From Dactylorhiza incarnata (taxonomy: Eukaryota; Streptophyta; Magnoliopsida; Asparagales; Orchidaceae), in the NCBI GenBank assembly GCA_033032865.1, contig JAWHQI010000065.1, forward strand, positions 3,720,001 to 3,784,000: 64,000 nt of DNA, in the 5' to 3' direction. The notes beneath the pieces were generated by a model. The model searched no databases. It saw nothing but the letters and a program-made list of their open reading frames with translations, and was not told the DNA's origin. The position numbers and the translations under genes are program-made. Positions 31,963 through 44,189 of this stretch are shown here, one piece after another. Each line of letters starts with the position of its first letter. Positions within the stretch are counted from its first letter, which is position 1.

Positions 31963-34005
31963 ATGGAGAAGAAGAAGTATGTCTCCAAACCACACATTCT
32001 TAGTTCAAGATGTTACTTCTCAAATGTTTGTGCCAAGCAAGTAATGTAATATGCATTTTGGACGAGGAAAAGAAGCTGGTATTACATGAAGTCAGAGCTT
32101 TACAAATATTTGAATCCCCCCGACTTCCTCAAAATATACCTCTATTATATGTTCTGATGTCATGTTATGACGCTTCGAGGAATGTTTTTTCTTTTGGCTC
32201 CAAAGAGTTATGTTTTTCAATCAATGACGTAGCTTTGATACTTGGTATGCCCAATTCAGGTGAAGATGTCAAGTTCTCACCAAAACCATATGCAAAACTA
32301 ACTAAAACCGAATTAAAGAGTAAATTGGATCATATGGCTAGCAAAACAGTAGATATGGAAGTGAATGCTTTGATTTTGCATCTCCTATGCAACTTTTTTT
32401 TTCCCTTTAGCGGTGATAGAATTCCAGAAATTCTAGTACAATTATGTGAGCCAACTGAGTTTGCTAGACATAATTGGGCCAAGACTGTTTATGGTTTTTT
32501 GTTAAACAGTATGAAGACCATGGCGGATAAGATATCTCTTCTTCATTCTGATAAATCACTCAAACTGCCACAGGAGTCGATAGGGTACATGCACGGATGT
32601 ACCCATGTTCTAGTAGTAAGTTTACTTATATTTAGTAACTTGGATGTTGATATGTTTATTTAATTTGAAGTTGATATGTTTATTAACTTTTAATTTATTT
32701 TTCTCCCAGGTATGGTTTCTAGAACACACGACAATTCGTCATGCACACTATCCAGATAGTAGACCTCGGTTATGTAGATGGTCCGAGAAGTTAACATTAA
32801 ACTTTAAGGAAATGTTCTACATCATTCCTCATTTGCTTAATGAAGAGGTATTGAGAATTTCACCTTTATTCATCTGATCTTGTTTAGTTTTTGTAATTGT
32901 AGGTTTTGGAATTTGAAATTGTAGGTTTTGGATGAATTTGATGGTATTTCAATTGAAGAGCAGTTGTTATGTTGTGTTGAGAAAAAGAAGAGACGAAAAT
33001 CTATTTCTACACCAAAAAAGTTCAAGAGAAGTAAACCAACTGTCTTGACACCTCCCCCCATAGATACCATGACACCTCCCCCCATAGATACCATGACACC
33101 TCCCTCGAATGATCCCACCAGAGCTCCCTCCCATGATCCCTCCCCTGCATCCTCTTATATACGATGCATTCAGGATTTAGAACACCAAATGATTACTCGT
33201 TTTGATGATGTTTCTAAAATGATTTCTCTTGTCAAAGATGTAGTTATAAAATTGGATAACCAAATTAATGACTTGTCTGCTAGATTTGACAAGTATGTAA
33301 GTAAAACGCAGCAATCTCATAACATTGTCACCATTGAAGAGTCTCCTATTAAACCCAAAATTTCCTCAAATGTAAAGAAAGTTGAAGTCGATGAGCCCTA
33401 CCCTGAAGACTATCCTGGCAAAATGTCATTATCCGAGGAGCAAAGAGATCTCATCCACCACCGCATGAGCTCCATCAGCACCAGGTATTAATTGCATTGA
33501 TGTCTTGCTTGTTAATTCCTTATTGAACTACCTTTGTCAAAATGTAATTTGCAGGAACCACATTGTGTTCAATGAATGGAATATTGTTGGAGTACGAGAA
33601 GCAATGGAGGATCTTCTATTTGCTGGATATGTGGCAGATTGTCATGTGGATGCATTGGTTCTTATTGTTGGGTACTTTACAAAAACCAAGATGGATCATT
33701 CATGACTCTGTATGTAATGCCCAACGTAAAGACGTGGCGAGAGATTCGGTAAGTGAAACACTGCAATTTTCTTGATATGTCTCTTATTTTTTCGACTTAG
33801 GTTTCAAATTGTTTTGTAGATTCGAGTGCTCCAGATGGCGGCAGCCGCATTCAATGTCGAAACAAAATTTACAAATTGGAATATTCTGTTGGCAAAGGAG
33901 ATCCCTCGTCAGGAGAATGCGGTAGATTGCGGGGTATTTGTTATGAAATACATGGAGCATTTAGTCTGGAGTGACACAACCAATTGGAAGGACTGCAAAT
34001 ACTGA
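31963..34005 (+). pseudogene. Plant-mobile/DUF1985-like plus Ulp1-type protease gene
   Basis: A possible start at 31963 is followed by a frame change near 32010. Exon-like segments are 32010-32615, 32710-32847, 32925-33484, 33555-about 33749 and about 33821-34005, with GT-AG boundaries that join in frame for the first three junctions. The N-terminal half carries FSINDVALILGMPNSGEDV and WFLEHTTI, typical of the DUF1985/plant-mobile domain. Its middle has a duplicated PPPIDTMT repeat and a coiled coil. The C-terminus has VDCGVFVMKYMEHL, the catalytic Cys box of C48 proteases. The His and Asp boxes were not found, and a frameshift lies near 33660-33705, so it is probably not an active SUMO protease. 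Confidence 0.75.
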
Positions 34006-34121
34006 CCGCAAAAGATGTCATTTTATAGGGCAGAGATAGCATATGAAATCTTCAAATATTTTGGGATGAAAACATAACTAATTTTCAATATGTAGTTCCA
34101 AACAATACTTCAAATATATAG

Positions 34122-36330
34122 TTACAAACTATGAAGATAACTATGTGGTTCCTCCGTTTCATATATATCTTTGCTAAAATCTTGATCTGCTGTGAATTCT
34201 TTTTTTCCTATGATTTTATCCTTCCTTCCTGCATTTATAAAAAATAGTATTAATAGTGTTGTTATGAAAAAAGTAACATGTACAGAGAAGAGCATAAAGA
34301 AAAGAGGATTACTTGGCTTTTCCCAATGTCCTTTAATGCGAGCATTTGAAACACCTTTTGGTCGTAAACGAGGTGGATCCTTGATGGATGATTTCTTTTT
34401 GGTGTTTGCATTTGATATTTCCTTATCCAAACATTGATCCACATAGTTCGAAATCTCAGATATTGCATCAATGACATATTCTCTCATATTTTTGCACTTT
34501 TCAACACATAGGGTCAACTCATATGCCGAACGACATACATGATTTCTAAAAACCAAACTTGAGAAGCCTTCTGAGCTATTTGATTGGTGAAAACAGTAGA
34601 TGCCCTTCTTTGCATTTATGGTCCATCGTTTCAAGATATATTTATCAGGGATACAAGTGACATTCTTGTGATTATACACTTTAAGTGCATGGCTACATAG
34701 CATCCCATTAGTTTGGAACTTATAACATGAACAATGTATGTCGTACGTATTGATGTCCAATTCTACAGACCAATGCTTATTATTTTCTGCTCGATCGCTC
34801 CATCTTAGGAGAAAAGTGTAGATATTTCCAGCAACTAAATGTTCTTCTTCAATGAATAGACCAAAAGCGCCTTCTTTGAAATCATCATAAAATTTACTAT
34901 ACATTGTACGCGTGTACAACTTTGAAACTTGTTTCAAAATTAAACAATTGCGTACATCAACTTGTATACTCCCTTGTTTGCATCTAAAATCTTCTTCTTT
35001 CTCTTTATCACGACAATTGCTAACCATTTTTTTCCATTTGATTGAAACAATCAACTAAAGTGGACGTCGACTTTGTGATGGCATGACATACGTTATTTAA
35101 GGAGTCACTCCTTTGCGTGGACAAAATGCCATGATTAAGAACCCCCTTATTAAAAGTTGTGGCCCACTTTTGCTTAATATTGTATAGGTCGTTCAACCAC
35201 CTGTTATCTTGTAGGTTGCCACGAACAATCATCGAACTCCAGCATCCTTCAAATTCTTCAACTGTATCACATTTGCTCAAACATTGGTAAAATAAAGAAC
35301 GTATGTCATGGTCCACATTGAATGAATGAACCTTAGAAGGAGCTTTTTTAGCTATATGCCACTGACATAATCGATGTCGGCTCTTACACAAAACTCTCTC
35401 AATGGCTACAGCCATTGCTTGATCTTGATCAGTATAAATTGTCAATGGTTGCTTTCCGGAGACGAATTTTAAAAAGGTTTCAAAGAGCCATGTAAATGAT
35501 TCGATGGTTTCTTCATCTATAAAAGCAATAGCAATTACGACATTCTGCCAATGGTGATTAACTGCAACAAAGGGTGCACATACAAGATTATATCTGTTCA
35601 TTCTATATGCCGTGTCGAATATTGAAACATCACCAAAACACTCATAATCTATTTTGCCAGGGCCATCTATCCATACAAAATTTGTCAACCTATTCAGATC
35701 ATCAACTTGTACATCGAAAGAAAACATGTTATCAGATACCTGTCGTTCCTTAAGCAGTTCTAATAGATTAGCGGCGTCGCCTCCATCGATTTTTTATTTT
35801 ATGTGCTTATCAATAAAATTATATGCGTCTGATTTAGTAAATCCCAGATTCTGGGAACCGCCAACTTCATCAGCTAGGTAACAATAGACATCAGAGGTTC
35901 TGATACCCGCTTCCGACATTGACTTTAAAATAATACCATTTTCCATCGCAACATTCCTATGTGATCGGAGCAGGTGTTGCTCATTTTTAGAAGCAAGAGG
36001 ATGGTTATGTTCCTCCACAAATTTGTCAACTGTCAAATGTTTGCCTTCTCTATCGGCATTGAGAACAATAACTGCTGGACAATTAGTTCTAGTCTCTAAA
36101 CGTCGAAACTTGAAATGTGATGAAGGAACCTTATCCGCTTTTTTAAATCCAACCCTGGAGCAACAATATTCACGCACCTTAAGCGTTTTTGTGCCAGGCC
36201 AGCAAATTCTGTGTTCTTTATGCACGCTAAAACCAACTTTACTTGCATACATACAATACTTCTCATAAGCTTCACCTTCATCATCGGCTACTGTAAATTC
36301 AAAATTGTTTGTTTTGCTTGCACCCTACCA
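34122..36330 (-). pseudogene. FAR1/MURA-type MULE transposase
   Basis: On the minus strand an acceptor TTTTGGTAG (about 36330) opens an exon that reads into the FAR1 zinc domain (YASKVGFSV, CPAVI, EEHNHPL) at 36252-35794. An in-frame TAA at 35796-35794 interrupts it, and the same frame continues through the transposase core (FDTAYRMNRY, YTDQDQAMAVAI, RLCQWHIAKKA, FEGCWSSM) to 35020. A frameshift in a run of seven T near 35030 leads to the last frame (35054-34122). That frame carries the SWIM finger CSCYKFQTNGMLCSHALKV. The protein would bind the TIRs and cut DNA. Upstream exons toward 36700 are likely but not resolved. Confidence 0.85.
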
Positions 36331-36808
36331 AAAGATTGATATGATATTACAGAATATTCAAATTTGAACTCTATGGAAATCAACTTTGATCTCCATAGAG
36401 ATTACAGATTTCTATGGAGACTGAATTTGATCTCCATGGCAATCATCTTCTACAAAAACTGTAAATGAACTAAGGAGATGTTGATTGCTACCAGGGGAAG
36501 TGAAGTTTGACAATCTAAATGCATATACAACAACAACAACAACAAATATTGATAAATCAGTACCTGGTCTTCCATTTGGGAGCTCTTCACGTTCCTCTTT
36601 GAACAGGCGGAAAACTGAGAAGATATTGTCGAGTATTGCGAGTTGCTTCCAGAATAAGGAAGTTTCAGAGGAGAAAATGGCGAAGTTTTAGGAGAAAAGA
36701 AAATGGCTCAACAGTCGCGTATAACAGGGACGCGATTAAATTTTTTTGCCGCGCAGTTTAGTTGTCTTTGGCGCCAAATAATAAATACCCGATTTACACA
36801 TGAGATTT

Positions 36809-36878
36809 CACCACGTGTCAACACACCGCTGCACCCAGACCGAGATTTAGGAACGGGACGCGGATTGAAAAATTTCGA
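36809..36878 (-). repeat. Right terminal inverted repeat of the MULE
   Basis: In reverse it opens TCGAAATTTTTCAATCCGCG and reaches TTGACACGTGGT, matching the left TIR. A G-box core CACGTG sits at 36812-36817. It is followed by the second CCACCGGAC at 36879-36887. Confidence 0.88.
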
Positions 36879-36887
36879 CCACCGGAC

Positions 36888-38782
36888 ACGCCTCTCTCTT
36901 CGCCGACGCCAACGCCGCCGACCGCAAGCCATACCGCGACGGCATCTGACTACTGCGGGAACTCCATCGCTGAAGACCGCAGGCATGCCTCTTATCCGCT
37001 AAGTGGTTGCGCTCTTCCCTGCTCTGCTTATCTATTTCCTACTCTGCTTGCACGGCATGGCTCTTCCCTACTCTGCTTATCTCTTTCTCAGGAACTCATC
37101 TTCTTCCTTACAGGACCATAACTCAGACCTCTTTCTTTCCTTTGCTAAGGACGATCTCTGCTTATCTCCACCGGACACGCCTCTCTCTTGCTTAGAGTTA
37201 ATTTCTGCTTATCTCCACCGGACCGATCCCACGCAGAGCAGCTCCATGTCTACGGCCTCAAAAGCTTGCTCGCGATTTCCTCTTTTCCTTCTCTCTCGCA
37301 CACGCTGCTACATCTCCGCCTCCTAGGGCACTGCCAGCTCGATACAAGAGTTCGCTGCTTCAACTCCCTCCATCAGATCGACGGCTGACATTGACATTTT
37401 TGCAGGTATTTATATTGTCTGAGCTCTTCAGTTGATCTTCATCATTTGATCTTCATTTGTTCTTAACTTTTCCATCATTTTTTCAAGATTCTCTAAATGT
37501 GTCTTCATTTTCAAACCAACTCTGCAGCTACTGATGTTGTTGTTCTAGAAATGGCGGAGTATGGTAGTATGGAGCAGTTGCAGCTTGAAACCGAGCTCTG
37601 TAGCTGCTGATTTAGTTTTCTTCCTGTAGCTTGGGGTTGTGCTCAACTCATGATTGTCTATTTAAATCTCATTTCTCCATTTATTATGTGGTGTAATTTT
37701 TGTATGATAATGGAATATCTGCCAATATCAGGGAGGGACGCGTCGTCGTATTTCTTCATTCACCACACACAACTAATATTGTTAGAAATTCATCGTCTTC
37801 AACACTGGAGTTATTTTATTCTAGGAGCATTAGTGAGTTCTAGCATTATCAATGCATTTTTACTGTATGTAGGAGGAAATTAAAATCTCAGAATGTGTAT
37901 GGATTGAACCTGGCATGCCAGATTTTTTATAAAGATAGTGACTCATATTCCTATTCTCTAACCATGAAAAAATCTGGGTCCAGCACCCTAAATGGAATAG
38001 TGAGTATTGACATCAGATATTGATCTAAAAATTTATTTACATGGCTAATGACAATGCCACCAAACCTGATATGACTCATATTCAGCAAGACATTCATGCA
38101 CTTTCTCAAACTTTCCAATTCTAATTTCAGTATTTAAAAAACTTTAGTTGCAACTATACTTGAGGTCTCATTGGCGAAGCAACTACAACATGATGCCATT
38201 AGATACTTTTCCCATTCATAATTAATCTCAGTTCTTAAATAATATGTCAACTCTTAAATAATGGTCGATGTGCGCCTCTCTTATATATATTATGTTGTTC
38301 TCCATTTTGAGTTGTTTTAATTATTCCATTGATTTTGAGTTGTTTTAATTATTCCATTGATTTTGGTAGTATAATCTGTAGTTTATTCATAGGTTATTCT
38401 TGCTTATAAGTGAAATTGATAACCAAAATATAACATTGTATTCTAGGTTATTCTTGCTATATACATTATTTATTAATGCAATGATGTTTATTAAGTTTCG
38501 CCTTCACAAGCTCACATTGTATTCTATTAATGATGTTTATTCTATTTGCTCCATTATTTCTTCATTTATTTGCTTCTTATTTCATTGAAAGTTAACTTTC
38601 ATAATGGTTTTGTTCTTAATAATTTGCTACTTTGACTCCTGAAACTGGCATCAACTCCGGAAAATAATCATTTGATGGTTTTTAGTTCTCCTCCTGTACC
38701 TTTATGATGTTTGCTCTATGCTAAGTACACTCTTTTCCATACTCTTACTCATTGTATTACTTCGGCCGACCGATAATTAGCG
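36888..38782 (+). other. Leader and intron-like DNA of the Rep Helitron
   Basis: GC-rich at first (CGCCGACGCCAACGCCGCC), then CT-rich with repeated CTCTGCTTATCTC and CACCGGACACGCCTCTCTCTT (36880 and 37170), then AT-rich. No domain was recognised in any frame; the 107-codon frame at 37003-37326 follows the repeats. It could be a spliced 5' leader. Confidence 0.45.
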
Positions 38783-40745
38783 ATGCCAACGAGAACAGAA
38801 CAAGTTGCACGTACAGCAAGAAGGCGTGCACTACGTTATCTTCACGACATACACCGACGTGGACTTCAACAAATAGATGCAAATGGACAAAACGGATCTA
38901 CTTCCGCCGGGTTGCCCCCTGGAACATATCGCCGAAGAGGAAGGACACCGATATATCCATCAATTCAAGACAGGCGCGATGCTACTAATGCCCGAAGAAG
39001 AGAACTAGCTCGATCTCAACGAACTATTGATACATCCTTTCAAGGTCAGCTAAAATCTGCCTTAACATTCATGTGGCCGCATCCTTTATATTCAGACGCA
39101 AACCTTTACATCCTTACCAAATAGTCACACATGACGCACATGACGCACATGATGAGCCAACCAACCCAGCATTTAACAGGGAAGATTTAAACCACGTGAT
39201 TGCAAACTTGCCTGCTACCCAATCTGCTCAAGTGTCCTACGTTTTTCCTACGATTGGAGCATCTTCAGGACCACCATACTCAACTTCCAATCATGGGCCG
39301 TCGTTACCGCCTGTCGCACCAAATATGGAAGGTTTGCCATTATTTTAACTACACTATTCAATCAACATCTTCTATGATTTTGCATGAAGTTACTGTTGTG
39401 ATTAAAGATGGGCGTAGCGCAAATGCTGCCACTTGCTTTCGGCCTACAACATCTCGCCGAAGAGGAAGACCTCCAATATATGCATCAATTCAGGACCAAA
39501 GTGATGCAAATAACGCCAGGAGAAGGGAACTCCGTCACCACCAACGGGCGGTGGCAACTGCGACCACACCGAATTCAACCTCTACCAACGTAACATCAAC
39601 GATGCATCATTTACCAAATGTTGAAGGTCTGACGTCATCTAGAATGTTCCATCATGCATGCCTACTACACCTGCGAGACAACTCTTACATGTTCGTTACA
39701 TCCCTCAATTTATAGGCACCGTGATAACTCAATCATCAAGGACTCCTCCATATCCACTAACTCATAGTCGGACAAGCGCTCCGTATTACAGTACGAATCA
39801 TTCTGCAATCCCGCCAGGTACTACACTTCACTCAATTGAACTACACATTTCGACTACTATCACTTGCATATTACATAGCGTCACAATCATCTTTATTATC
39901 TTATACGATATTCACAACTAATAGGTTCACTGAGAAGACACGTCAATCAACGTCGTGCAACGCAAGCACATGCTCAAAACCAACATCAACGTAGAAGCGC
40001 ACTTCTTCAACAACATAGAACTGATGTGCTCTCTGTACAAATCCCTGCGACATTTGAACGCCAAAGTGTCAATACCGTAGCACCAACAATTAACTATGTT
40101 GTCGAAATGCCATCGAGAGAACATTTGTCACCCGCCCATGGTATGTGCTAATGTCACAATGCTACTTACATCAGTATTCTTCAACCACTCATCTCTCTTT
40201 CTTACTAAACAGGCAATGATCCTACTCAGAGATCCACTGCTCATTTATGTGCAAAAAATTGTTACCCAACACGTAATGTGCCTCCGGTTATGCTATCTCC
40301 CCCAACTATTTGCCCACACTGCCACGCTAAACTCTTCCATAAGGAAAATACTATTTTATGCTGCAAGGGAGGAAGGGTAAATCTTCCTGATATTCCACCC
40401 CCACATGCGTTGCTGGAACATTTCACGTCGCAAACAACAGAAGCACACAATTTCAGACAAAATATACGCGCTTACAATCACGTTTTCTCCTTCACATCTA
40501 TGGGAGTAACACTTGATGAAAGTATGCCTGCATTTAATCAGGGTATTTACTCTTTCAGAGCACATGGTTTAATCTATCATAGGATTGGCTCTCTCCTCCC
40601 CGCATATGGTACTCGACCGCGTTTCTTACAATTATTCATTTATGACACTGAGCACGAGGTGGAAAATAGGTTACATGAAAGTCCAGGACTCCCCTCCAGC
40701 CCGATCTCCCCCCTTCTGGCGATCTTTTCACTCCTTGCGGCTTCA
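38783..40745 (+). pseudogene. Helitron Rep N-terminal exons
   Basis: Exon-like blocks with GT-AG borders are 38783-about 39043, about 39144-39331, about 39395-39625, 39925-40140 and 40213-about 40700. The first and third carry two versions of an Arg-rich module (GRTPIYPSIQDRRDATNARR and GRPPIYASIQDQSDANNARR). The last holds the Helitron signature: CPHCHAKLF, CCKGGRVNLP, NIRAYNHVFSFTSMG, GLIYHRIGSLLP and QLFIYDTEHEVENR. The Rep core and helicase should follow but the frame runs into unrelated sequence after ENR and stops. Annotation as a broken gene is firm; exact exon ends are estimates. Confidence 0.82.
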
Positions 40746-41187
40746 GGAAGCAGGAAGTGAAAGCTTTCTTAGCTGCTGTCAATGGAACAGTATTATCTTC
40801 TTCTTCAGTGAGTGAGAGTGCTTTTACAAAGCCCTAATTGTTTCTTTTATACTCCACTGTTCTTCAACGGCTATCAGATGTCCTCCTGACACAGTATGAG
40901 AGTGATTGGAGCATCCACTCTTGCTTTACATCGTGTTGCGCCAAAAGCAGACCCGCCAGATCATTTTGAATCTGTCTCAGCGGTTGGGCTGAGACGGACT
41001 GCAATCTCAATGGCTACTTCTGTTCCGTCCCAGCGGATCCACTAAGACAGACAGTTGTCTCAACGGTTTTCCTCTATCTGCAGCTCAGCTGGCCCAGACA
41101 CCTTCTCAGCGGCTCCTGACCTTGTCTCAGCGGTTCAGCTGAGACTGAGAGTTTGTCTCAGCGGTTTTGGCGGCAGACCTACTGAAC
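40746..41187. repeat. GTCTCAGCGG/GCTGAGAC palindromic repeats
   Basis: From about 40975 to 41170 the strings TCTCAGCGGTT and GCTGAGAC recur on both strands, at least seven times. The DNA before them (40746-40970) has no recognised feature. Confidence 0.6.
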
Positions 41188-41192
41188 TTACT

Positions 41193-42802
41193 TGATACCA
41201 TTGTATGACTTAACCATGCATAATCATGAGATGAAATGGGGTTTATCAAATACAACTTGTACTTAGCATTGAGTGTGAAGCTTCTTCAAATCAAGGGAAC
41301 ATTGAGGGTAATATTCCCAACAACAACAACCACAATGTGGGTACTCAGGACCGCGCGCTTCGTGCACTCAAGGCACGCCTTAGGCGTACTCTCGCATGAG
41401 AGCTATCAAATCTCTAAGTTATACCAACTTAGACAACACAAGATCTTTTGCCGATTAGGGCACTCATGCCTAACATGGCCTATCCCATGATCAAATGGGG
41501 TGCGAGAGGAGAAATCCTCAAGACAAACTGCGTGGTGTGGGTAAAGTTTAGCTATGGCCCGTGCCCAATTCATTGCGTTCAACATCACTATGCGGGTGCG
41601 GCTCCACCTAGGCCCGTAAACTGTTAACATAGAAATGTTATCCAAAGGATCTCACTTCACACCTAATCCACTCGAAAGGACTAGGCTTCGCACACGCTAC
41701 CGCTATGGGAGTTCCAATTTGACTCCAACACGATTGGCGGTGAAGGGTTACGTTCAACCACCTCACAAATGGATTTCATTAACCTCGCAACAATTTGACG
41801 TATTCTTCAGAGACACTCTCCGGCACACATACTAGGCTTAACTTAAATGCACGTCACAACAAACATTACCAATTCGGGCCTATGGCCGCGTGTAGGCTTC
41901 ACACACAATGCCTAAATTTATGTAAATTCCGGATTTCTAAATGCATTTCATGCCGGGGATAGACATAATTAACCCGGCGTTCGAAAGAACCAATGGAGGT
42001 CCTACCCTCCATTATTTAGTGAAGGAGACTCTTCCTATGCACGCATATATAAATGTGAATGGACAAAGCACGTCCTAAGACCGGGGAGAAGGATCATTGT
42101 GCTTATAGCACGCTTTGGCACCATGGAACGATGAGATGAGTAGAGAGAATCGACCGCAAAGAACTCTCTGTGAATCCAGACTCATTTTGCGATTTGGAGC
42201 TCCGAAGCTCCTCCAAAGGCGGAATCTACCTTCCTCTTCCTCCTCCTTTCTTCAAGACAAGAGAGAGTTCCAAATGAGAATGAGACCTCTTTCCCTCCAT
42301 TCTCGACCTAAGAAGGCTCAAGAGAAGCTACAACCATTGGATCTAAAGCCCCCCAAATGAGTTGCTCAAATCACATCACGAAATGGGACCGAAAACCCCC
42401 TTAGACGGCTTCGCACGCGACCATGTTCCAGGCCATGTGAAGCTATTTACTGTACACGACTAACTTACACGCCCCTGTTCTTGGTCGTGTAGACCCCCCG
42501 GCTAGAGATCTACTCCCAGGTCCTCGACCTGGGGCTGTACATGGCTTGGTACATGGTAGGGTACACGGCTGGTTTCTGGCCGTGTACATTTACACGGCTT
42601 CTCATCAACCCGTGTGCCTGGCCGTGACTCTCTTGGGATGATACGTTGCCATGAAACCTGCTACACGGCTGGCCACCCAGCCGTGTGCAAGGCCGTATAA
42701 AACCCCTACATGGGCAATACACCAGAATGACCCCAAACCACAGTGGGACCTCTCTAGGACACTTAGGGACCTCGAGACCTATTCAAATGGGGTTTTGCGG
42801 TA
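41193..42802 (+). repeat. Solo LTR candidate
   Basis: TTACT occurs at 41188-41192 and at 42803-42807, a possible 5-bp target duplication. The segment starts TGATACC and ends GCGGTA. A TATA element GTATAAAACCCC lies at about 42695. Upstream of it ACACGGC/GCCGTGT palindromes repeat (42540-42695). The 3' end is not CA, so the call is moderate. No coding region was seen; the small frames are short and unrelated to known proteins. Confidence 0.5.
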
Positions 42803-42807
42803 TTACT

Positions 42808-43489
42808 GGTTGTTGGCAAAAATTAGCAATTTTGGCATCCAACAATATACCATCAATCTATATTACATAATGAAGTGAGAAATTAGAATTGGCAGGAAAA
42901 ATTCTCATACTATTTTTATATAATGAAGTAATACAACAGTTCAGTTTAGATCAATGTTGGGTGCTGATTGCTTCAATTTCTTCATTAGGATTACTTTATT
43001 TTTTTGCACGTATACATGTTTATATTTTTCTTCTTATGGAGAGCATTATACTTTCCTATATATTTATAGCAGCCTATACACTTATGGCTAAGCCCCAATA
43101 TTGTGTGAGTTTTACTCTACATTTATGCAGATTGAAAATGTTAATCAAGCTTCAACATTACGCTTATAGCAACCTATTAACTTATAGCCTGCTCGCATGT
43201 ATTTGATTAGTTTACCAACAATTATCTATTTATAGGCACGCCATGAAAACATAAACATTCTCCCGCAATGTCCCCTACTAATAGTGCATCCAATCAACCT
43301 ACGTGATTGAATGCACGTAAATTTTGTTCGTAGTGTTGGGTGTAACATAATATTTTTTGGCCTTTTTATTATTTTGCTTAGATCAGCTTATTTAAAATGG
43401 AAGTACTTGAGGATGTTATAAAACAATTGCATGGCACCGTTCGATCTCATGTTCGTGCTCGAAAACGAACAAGACGAACACACATCACA
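42808..43489. other. AT-rich, no recognised gene
   Basis: It may belong to the Rep Helitron. The frame at 42889-43206 encodes only hydrophobic low-complexity sequence. Confidence 0.4.
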
Positions 43490-44188
43490 ATATATATATA
43501 TATATATAAATAAAGAAGAACATTTTGGACCAAATTGAAGCCAAATTAGAACCACTGATGCAATCTCAGCCGTTGGATCATGGAGATCTGGGCTGCAAAT
43601 AGCCAAATCTGGGCTGCAAATAGAAAAATACTGAAAATGCCCCTGCCCTCCCTCCCTCCCGATAACAGCCCGATAAAGGCATTGTTCACCGTGCCATCCC
43701 CGCGAATCCCTCCGCCGCCGCGGCCTGACCGGAGCACAACGGCAGGTTCGCCGGGCTCCAGCAACCCTGCCGGGGGAAGTCCGGCGGGGCTCCGGCAGGG
43801 CCACCGCCGGCGGTGGCCCTGACCGTGAGGCCCAGATCCGCGGGGGCGGAATTTTTAAATATATATATATATAATTTTTATATAATATATATATGAATTA
43901 TATTATATAATATATATATATATATGAATTATATTATATAAAAAATATATATATAATAATATAATATAATTATATAAAATTAAGAATAAATACAAAAATT
44001 TACAAAAAACGAAAAAAAAAAGATTTATAAATAACTCGGTCGGGCAAACCTGCCGGGGTGCTCAGGTCAGGCCGGCGGTGGCTCCGGTGGCGGCGGCGGA
44101 GGGAGCGGTGGGATGACGGTTCGTAAATTATATATATATATATAATATATATATATATATATTATATATTATATATATACACACACAC
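43490..44188 (+). mobile_element. Decayed Helitron-family fragment
   Basis: After a TA run it reads AAATAAAGAAGAACATTTTGG, then CAGCCGTTGGATC and GGGCTGCAAATAGCC. These parallel 29245-29310 (ATTAGATCTC, GGGCTGCGAATAGCC). The GCCGGCGGTGGCCCTG and GGCAGGTTCGCCGG motifs match 29370-29420. Termini are not clear. Confidence 0.45.
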
Positions 44189-44189
44189 A

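Larger units (their letters stand above)
31251..36878. mobile_element. Complete Mutator-like element (MULE) with Ulp1 and FAR1/MURA genes
   Basis: It has terminal inverted repeats of about 70 bp, an exact 9-bp duplication and two convergent genes. The plus-strand gene encodes a plant-mobile/DUF1985-like domain with an Ulp1-type Cys box. The minus-strand gene is a FAR1-type MURA transposase with a SWIM zinc finger. MULEs that carry an Ulp1-like protease gene are known in plants (Kaonashi-type). Both genes contain a few disabling changes, so the copy is probably inactive now, but its ends are intact and it could still move if transposase were supplied. Confidence 0.9.

Noticed and set aside
37003..37326. 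107-codon frame as a host gene
   Set aside because: It is Ser- and Leu-rich, matches no family known to me and overlaps repeated CTCTGCTTATCTC blocks.
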